Assembly (NCBI GenBank): GCA_028291285.1 | Contig: JAQGIJ010000523.1 | Coordinates: 1 to 11,029 of the forward strand | Reading direction: 5' to 3' | Length of the DNA stretch: 11,029 nt | From: Phenylobacterium sp. | GTDB taxonomy: Bacteria; Pseudomonadota; Alphaproteobacteria; Caulobacterales; Caulobacteraceae | Shown: positions 6,025 through 11,029 of the stretch, piece after piece | Layout: every line of letters begins with the position of its first letter | How positions within the stretch are numbered: position 1 is the first letter of the stretch | The notes under the pieces: generated by a model | Databases searched by the model: none | What the model was told of the DNA's origin: nothing | What the model saw: only the letters and a program-made list of their open reading frames with translations | Program-made: the position numbers and the translations under genes

Positions 6025-6803
6025 GCGCCCCCGGCGGCACGGTCAAGGTGGCCCGCGACGGCGCCGTCGCCATCCTGACGCTCTCCTATCCGGAACGCCG
6101 CAACGCCTTCTCGCTGCCGCTGCGCGCGGTGCTGCTGAAGGAGCTGCAAGCCGCGCTCGAGGACGAGGCCTGCCGGGTGATCGTGCTGACCGGGGAGGGC
6201 GCGAACTTCTGCTCCGGCGGCGACATCACCAGCTTCGACGGGGTGACGCCGGTCTCGGGCCGCGCGCGCATGCAGCGGGTGCACGCCATCGTCCGGCTCG
6301 TCGTGCGCGGCGAGAAGCCGGTGATCGCCGCCATCGAGGGCCATGCGGCGGGCGCGGGGCTCTGCTTGGCGGCCGCTTGCGACATGGTGGTGGCCGCCCG
6401 CGACGCCAGGCTCTCCTGCACCTTCAACAAGATCGGCCTCTTCCCGGACTTCGGCGGGGCCTGGTCGCTCCCCCTGCGCATGGGGATCGGCAAGGCGAAG
6501 ATGCTGATGATGAGCGGCCGGGTGCTGGACGGCGAGGCGGGCGAGCGCCAGGGGCTGGTCGACCTCCTGGCCGAGCCGGGCCAGGCGCTGACCGCGGCGC
6601 TCGGCCTGGCGCACGACGTGGCCGCGACGGCGCCGCTGTCCAACGGCCTCCTGAAGGCCGTGCTCGCCCGCGGGCCCAGTTCGCTGGAAGAGGTGCTCGC
6701 CGCCGAAGCCGACGCGCAAGGCGTGCTCTACGGCTCCGAGGACTTCCAGGAAGGCCGCAGCGCCTTCCTCGAAAAGCGCTCGCCGACCTTCACGGGACGC
6801 TGA
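6021..6803 (+). CDS. Crotonase family protein (enoyl-CoA hydratase/isomerase-like)
   Basis: A 260-residue CoA-binding enzyme of the crotonase fold. The CoA/oxyanion segments are present: FCSGGDI (63-69) and EGHAAGAGLCLAAACD (106-121). The C-terminal helix SEDFQEGRSAFLEKR-x-P-x-F is typical of the family. The two glutamates that add water in true hydratases (rat E144 and E164) appear to be missing: the first position aligns with Cys115 and the second with a non-acidic residue near Phe135. An aspartate is kept in IGLFPDFGG (Asp143), where PaaG-type isomerases carry a catalytic aspartate. Isomerase or other crotonase chemistry is therefore more likely than simple hydration. The ATG at 6021 overlaps the upstream TGA by 4 nt. 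The gene is last in the SDR/flavin-reductase unit. Confidence 0.9.
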   Translation: MSAPGGTVKVARDGAVAILTLSYPERRNAFSLPLRAVLLKELQAALEDEACRVIVLTGEGANFCSGGDITSFDGVTPVSGRARMQRVHAIVRLVVRGEKPVIAAIEGHAAGAGLCLAAACDMVVAARDARLSCTFNKIGLFPDFGGAWSLPLRMGIGKAKMLMMSGRVLDGEAGERQGLVDLLAEPGQALTAALGLAHDVAATAPLSNGLLKAVLARGPSSLEEVLAAEADAQGVLYGSEDFQEGRSAFLEKRSPTFTGR

Positions 6804-6820
6804 GCGGGCCGCACCCCGCT
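6803..6820. terminator. GC-rich hairpin between convergent genes
   Basis: A perfect 6-bp stem, AGCGGG (6803-6808) and CCCGCT (6815-6820), with a 6-nt loop lies immediately after the crotonase stop and 8 nt beyond the stop of the convergent oxidoreductase. There is no T-tract, so it is at best a weak or Rho-assisted bidirectional terminator. Confidence 0.3.
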
Positions 6821-6827
6821 CCAGCCC

Positions 6828-7817
6828 TCACCCCACCGTCAGCACCACCTTGCCTACGTGGGCGCCGGCTTCGAGGTGGGCGTGGGCTTCCGCCGCTTCG
6901 GCCAGGGGGAAGGTCTTGTCCACCGGCGGGCGCACCTTGCCCTGCTCGATCCACGGCCAGACCACCCGTTCCACCTCGGCTGCGAGGCGGGCCTTCTCGT
7001 CGGCGTCGCGCGGGCGCAGCGTCGAGCCGATGACCGTCGCGCGCTTCTGCATCAGGCGGAACACCGGAAGCATGACCTCGCCGCCGCCGAGGGCGGCGAT
7101 GAAGACGATGCGGCCGCCGGTCTTCAGCGCGTCGAGCTCCTTCTTGAAATAGTCGCCGCCTACCATGTCGAGGACCACGTCGACGCCGCCCTCGCGCTTG
7201 GCGACCTCGGCGAAGTCCTCGTGCGTCGTGTCCACCGCCACGTCCGCGCCCAGGGCCTTGGCGGCGGCGGCCTTGTCGGCGCCCCGGCCGGTGGCGATCA
7301 CCTTGGCGCCGGCGGCCTTGGCCATCTGGATGGCGGTGACGCCGATGCCGGAGGTGGCGCCGTGCACCAGGAAGGTCTCGCCGGCCTTCAGCCCGCCGTG
7401 CTCGAAGACGTTGGCGTAGACGGTGAAGACGGTCTCGGGCAGCGCGGCGGCCTGGACGAGGTCCAGCCCCTTCGGGATCGGCAAGGCGTGCCGGGCGTCG
7501 ACGGCGGCATGTTCCGCATAGCCGCCGCCGCCCAGCAGCGCGCAGACCTGGTCGCCCGGCTTCCAGCGCCCGGCGCCCTCCACCACCTCGCCGGCGATCT
7601 CCAGCCCGAGCGTGTCCGGCGCCCCCGGCGGCGGGGGATAGTTGCCCTCCCGCTGCACGAGGTCGGGGCGGTTCACGCCCGCGGCGCGGACCGCGACCAG
7701 CAGCTGGCCGGGCTTGGGCCGGGGCGTCGGCGTGGTCTCCAGGCGCAGCGCCGAGGCCGGCCCCTTTCCGCCTTGGATGGTCACCGCCTGCATGGTCTCG
7801 GGCGCGGATTTGGTCAT
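6828..7817 (-). CDS. NAD(P)H:quinone oxidoreductase, PIG3 type (zinc-free MDR family)
   Basis: A 329-residue medium-chain dehydrogenase/reductase of the quinone oxidoreductase branch (QOR/PIG3-like). It probably reduces quinones or reactive enones with NADPH in the cytoplasm. The N-terminal GroES-like domain contains VNRPDLVQREGNYPPPPG (48-65) and TLGLEIAGEV (69-78), typical of the PIG3 subgroup. The nucleotide-binding domain has VHGATSGIGVTAIQMAK (151-167) and ends with EAHAHLEAGAHVGKVVLTV. The cysteine and histidine ligands for catalytic zinc of alcohol dehydrogenases are absent. The ATG at 7817 has GGAG (7826-7829) 8 nt upstream; an open extension to 7889 has a Pro/Arg-rich sequence unlike the family and was not used. 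The gene converges on the crotonase and diverges from the DUF1192 gene across 86 nt, so it is probably a monocistronic unit. Confidence 0.92.
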   Translation of the reverse strand: MTKSAPETMQAVTIQGGKGPASALRLETTPTPRPKPGQLLVAVRAAGVNRPDLVQREGNYPPPPGAPDTLGLEIAGEVVEGAGRWKPGDQVCALLGGGGYAEHAAVDARHALPIPKGLDLVQAAALPETVFTVYANVFEHGGLKAGETFLVHGATSGIGVTAIQMAKAAGAKVIATGRGADKAAAAKALGADVAVDTTHEDFAEVAKREGGVDVVLDMVGGDYFKKELDALKTGGRIVFIAALGGGEVMLPVFRLMQKRATVIGSTLRPRDADEKARLAAEVERVVWPWIEQGKVRPPVDKTFPLAEAAEAHAHLEAGAHVGKVVLTVG

Positions 7818-7903
7818 GGGTGTGGCTCCGGTGATCTTGCGCGTCGTGGGGATGCGCGGTTGGATAGCGGGCTCCGAGGGGGCCGGCAAAGGGAGGCTTG
7901 CTC

Positions 7904-8110
7904 ATGGATGAACCCGCCGACGTTCGCCTGGGCCGCGGCCAGCGGCTGATCGAGGCCCTCCGGGAGGACCTGGAGCTTTACGCCGTCGCCGAGCTGGAGG
8001 AGCGGATCGAGCTTCTGCAGTCGGAGATCGCCCGCGTCCAGGCCCAGATCGACCGCAAGCAGGCCGGCCGGGCGGCCGCCGACGCACTCTTCTCCCCACG
8101 GGCCCTCTAG
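7904..8110 (+). CDS. DUF1192 family small coiled-coil protein
   Basis: A 68-residue protein of unknown function. After a variable N-terminus, the stretch VAELEERIELLQSEIARVQAQIDRKQAGRAAADALF has a clear heptad pattern and matches the LEERI-x-LL-x-EI core and the RAAADA-F ending of DUF1192, a family of short alphaproteobacterial proteins. There is no signal peptide or membrane segment. A strong Shine-Dalgarno (GGGAGG, 7891-7896) lies 7 nt before the ATG at 7904; the upstream TTG at 7898 is only 1 nt from it and is rejected. The rcdA homologue follows on the same strand after 101 nt, and this DUF1192-DUF1465 pairing is, to my knowledge, frequent in alphaproteobacteria. A helical oligomer or adaptor role is possible but unproven. 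Confidence 0.87.
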   Translation: MDEPADVRLGRGQRLIEALREDLELYAVAELEERIELLQSEIARVQAQIDRKQAGRAAADALFSPRAL

Positions 8111-8131
8111 CGCCGCCTCCCGCTTCCCACT

Positions 8132-8149
8132 CTGGCACAGGTGTTGCAC
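8132..8149 (+). promoter_or_regulatory. Sigma-54 (RpoN) promoter upstream of the rcdA homologue
   Basis: The sequence CTGGCACAGGTGTTGCA fits the RpoN -24/-12 consensus TGGCAC-N5-TTGCW. GG is at 8134-8135, GC at 8146-8147, and they are separated by exactly 10 nt. Transcription would start near 8159, leaving a leader of about 50 nt before the ATG at 8212. It lies in the only non-coding stretch between the DUF1192 gene and rcdA. An activator of the NtrC/TacA/FlbD type would be required; I do not recognise its binding site. Confidence 0.72.
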
Positions 8150-8211
8150 CGGCGCCGGCAAGACTTGATCAACCGTCCCGTGGCAGGAAAGCCGCTGGGC
8201 ATGGGACAAAG

Positions 8212-8718
8212 ATGACCGAAGCAATCACCCTGCCCTGGCGCGCCGACGTGATCCAGGATTTCGCCCGTTCGGAGCTCTTCGAGCGCACCTTCCAGGAAGG
8301 CATGGACCTGGTCGAGGAGACCGCCGCCTATCTGGACGGCGCGGGCCGGCAGGAGTCGAAGATGCTGTCGCGCAACGCGGCCCTGGCCTACGCCTCGGAG
8401 AGCATGCGGCTTACCACGCGGCTGATGCAGGTGGCCTCGTGGCTGCTCGTCCAGCGCGCCGTGCGGGAAGGCGACATGGAGCCGGGCGCCGCCTGCGAGG
8501 ACCGCTACCGCCTGGCCGCCGAGGAGGTCTGCCGCAATCCGGAGCCGCCGGTGGACGAGCTGCCGGCGGGGCTGCTCGCGCTGCTGGAGCGCTCCGAGCG
8601 CCTCTACGAGCGCGTGCGCCACCTCGACCGGCGCATGTACGTCGAAGCCGAGGCGGCCGGGCCGCACCCGGTGCTCGCCCAGATGGACCGCCTGAAGATC
8701 GCGCTCGGCCAGTTCTGA
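8212..8718 (+). CDS. rcdA: DUF1465 family protein, RcdA homologue (proteolytic adaptor)
   Basis: A 168-residue, mainly helical protein. Conserved DUF1465 features are RSELFERTFQEGMDLVEETAAYLDG (22-46), ALAYASESMRLTTRLMQVASWLLVQRAVREGDM (57-89), the LLALLERSERLYERVRHLDRRM helix (~120-142) and a PVLAQMDRLK tail. In Caulobacter, RcdA is this family's characterised member: a dimeric three-helix bundle that binds CpdR-primed ClpXP, helps deliver CtrA via PopA and cyclic-di-GMP, and directly delivers substrates such as TacA. The homologue here probably has that cell-cycle role, though orthology is judged by family and context only. The start has a weak GGGA (8203-8206) 5 nt upstream. A sigma-54 promoter lies just upstream, and no TTAA-N7-TTAA CtrA box is visible in 8111-8211. 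The tail after the last long helix is only about 25 residues. Confidence 0.85.
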   Translation: MTEAITLPWRADVIQDFARSELFERTFQEGMDLVEETAAYLDGAGRQESKMLSRNAALAYASESMRLTTRLMQVASWLLVQRAVREGDMEPGAACEDRYRLAAEEVCRNPEPPVDELPAGLLALLERSERLYERVRHLDRRMYVEAEAAGPHPVLAQMDRLKIALGQF

Positions 8719-8752
8719 AGACGCGTCCCCTCGGGGGCAGATCTGCGCCCAA

Positions 8753-8787
8753 ACAGAAACGCCGCGGAGGTCTCCCCCCGCGGCGTT
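8753..8787 (-). terminator. Intrinsic terminator of rpmE
   Basis: A perfect 10-bp GC-rich stem, AACGCCGCGG (8758-8767) and CCGCGGCGTT (8778-8787), has a 10-nt loop. On the minus strand the stem is followed by TCTGTTT, giving a T-rich tail (with the stem end, TTTCTGTTT) that suits Rho-independent termination of rpmE, 25 nt past its stop. It may also stop rcdA transcripts coming from the other side, although that side lacks a T-tract. Confidence 0.78.
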
Positions 8788-8812
8788 GGCGTCTTCGAGG
8801 CCGCCTGGCCGC

Positions 8813-9037
8813 CTACTTGCGGGTGAAGGCGCCGAACTTGGCGTTGAACCGCGACACGCGGCCGGCGCGGTCGATCAGCTGGTGACCGCCGCCGGTCCAC
8901 GCCGGGTGGGTCTTCGGGTCGATGTCCAGGTTCAGCGTCGCGCCTTCCTTCCCGTAGGTCGAGCGCGTCTTGTAGGAGGTGCCGTCGGTCATCACCACGG
9001 TGATGAAATGGTAGTCCGGGTGCGTGTCTTGTTTCAT
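8813..9037 (-). CDS. rpmE: 50S ribosomal protein L31 (cysteine-free form)
   Basis: A 74-residue protein of the large ribosomal subunit at the subunit interface. It has the L31 signature: an [10 protein letters not shown] start, then [25 protein letters not shown] and [10 protein letters not shown]. All four zinc-binding cysteines of the E. coli protein are absent; ITVVMTDGT replaces the CxC region and [10 protein letters not shown] the second pair. This is the usual zinc-independent alphaproteobacterial version. I chose the ATG at 9037 because the protein then begins exactly where L31 should; the frame continues to 9100 but that extension is not L31-like. The Shine-Dalgarno is weak. Single gene with its own probable promoter (9112-9141), a structured leader and a strong terminator. 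It diverges from the ABC exporter. Confidence 0.96.
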   Translation of the reverse strand: MKQDTHPDYHFITVVMTDGTSYKTRSTYGKEGATLNLDIDPKTHPAWTGGGHQLIDRAGRVSRFNAKFGAFTRK

Positions 9038-9061
9038 CGCGCGGGCGCCTGACGTAAAGGA

Positions 9062-9096
9062 GCGGCCAAAGTGAACGGCCGCCAGCGAGGGCGGCC
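9062..9096 (-). promoter_or_regulatory. Structured rpmE leader with two competing hairpins
   Basis: Three related segments can pair in two ways. On the minus strand, 9096-9090 pairs with 9083-9077 (GGCCGCC/GGCGGCC, 7 bp, loop CTCGCT). Alternatively 9082-9077 pairs with 9067-9062 (6 bp, 9-nt loop). The middle segment is shared, so only one hairpin can form at a time. The second ends 24 nt before the rpmE start. This could be an autoregulatory L31 leader, as described for L31 in other bacteria, or merely GC-rich chance pairing. Confidence 0.4.
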
Positions 9097-9111
9097 ACAA
9101 AGGAAGCCGGG

Positions 9112-9141
9112 CGTATAGCCGAAAGCCCGCGCAAAACGCAA
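9112..9141 (-). promoter_or_regulatory. Candidate housekeeping promoter of rpmE
   Basis: On the minus strand TTGCGT (9141-9136) and TATACG (9117-9112) are spaced 18 nt apart; the -10 region also reads GCTATAC, close to the Caulobacter housekeeping -10 (GCTANAWC). Transcription would begin near 9105, giving a leader of roughly 68 nt that includes the competing hairpins. Confidence 0.4.
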
Positions 9142-9153
9142 GGTGTGACGCGT

Positions 9154-11025
<1,872 letters not shown>

Positions 11026-11029
11026 GCGC

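Noticed and set aside
7818..7889. N-terminal extension of the quinone oxidoreductase
   Set aside because: The added 24 residues do not match the family, and the internal ATG at 7817 has a good ribosome binding site.
7818..7903. Divergent promoters between the quinone oxidoreductase and DUF1192 genes
   Set aside because: Only weak matches to housekeeping -35/-10 sequences were found on either strand, so no specific site could be supported.
8201..8215. Four-codon ORF (ATG to TGA) whose stop overlaps the rcdA start
   Set aside because: It lacks its own Shine-Dalgarno and is short enough to arise by chance; the overlap alone is not evidence of coupling.

Overview
The window is GC-rich, with codon third positions almost always G or C, and densely packed with genes. 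It looks like chromosomal core DNA of an alphaproteobacterium, probably Caulobacterales (Caulobacter/Phenylobacterium-like). The evidence is a DUF1465/RcdA homologue next to a DUF1192 gene, a DUF4170 gene, a cysteine-free ribosomal protein L31, and an ScfR-type regulator divergent from isocitrate lyase. I see no tRNA, rRNA, CRISPR array, insertion sequence, phage gene or attachment site.

Layout. (1) 1-993, plus strand: the 3' end of ydbH followed by ynbE and ydbL, the conserved envelope lipid-transport trio. (2) 1029-2840, minus strand: isocitrate lyase (aceA) followed by a small DUF4170 gene whose ribosome binding site contains the aceA stop codon. (3) 2841-3003: a shared control region with TTGTCA/TGACAA-type repeats, then the divergent plus-strand ScfR/RamB-family regulator (3004-4446). 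Together these form a glyoxylate-shunt control module. (4) 4582-6803, plus strand: a tight three-gene unit (SDR dehydrogenase, flavin-reductase-like FMN protein, crotonase) that looks like part of an acyl-CoA or ring-degradation pathway of unknown substrate. (5) 6828-7817, minus strand: a PIG3-type NAD(P)H:quinone oxidoreductase, convergent with the crotonase. (6) 7904-8718, plus strand: a small DUF1192 coiled-coil protein, then an rcdA homologue preceded by a near-perfect sigma-54 promoter. (7) 8813-9037, minus strand: rpmE with a clear intrinsic terminator and a structured leader. (8) 9154-11025, plus strand: a full-length MsbA-like ABC exporter.

No wholly new multi-gene system is evident. 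The observations most worth following up are regulatory: a sigma-54 promoter directly in front of the rcdA homologue, which suggests feedback because Caulobacter RcdA delivers the sigma-54 activator TacA for proteolysis; the repeat array between aceA and the regulator; competing hairpins in the rpmE leader; and an inverted repeat that contains the stop codons of two convergent genes. The uncharacterised DUF4170 gene coupled to aceA and the SDR/flavin-reductase/crotonase unit are the best functional unknowns.
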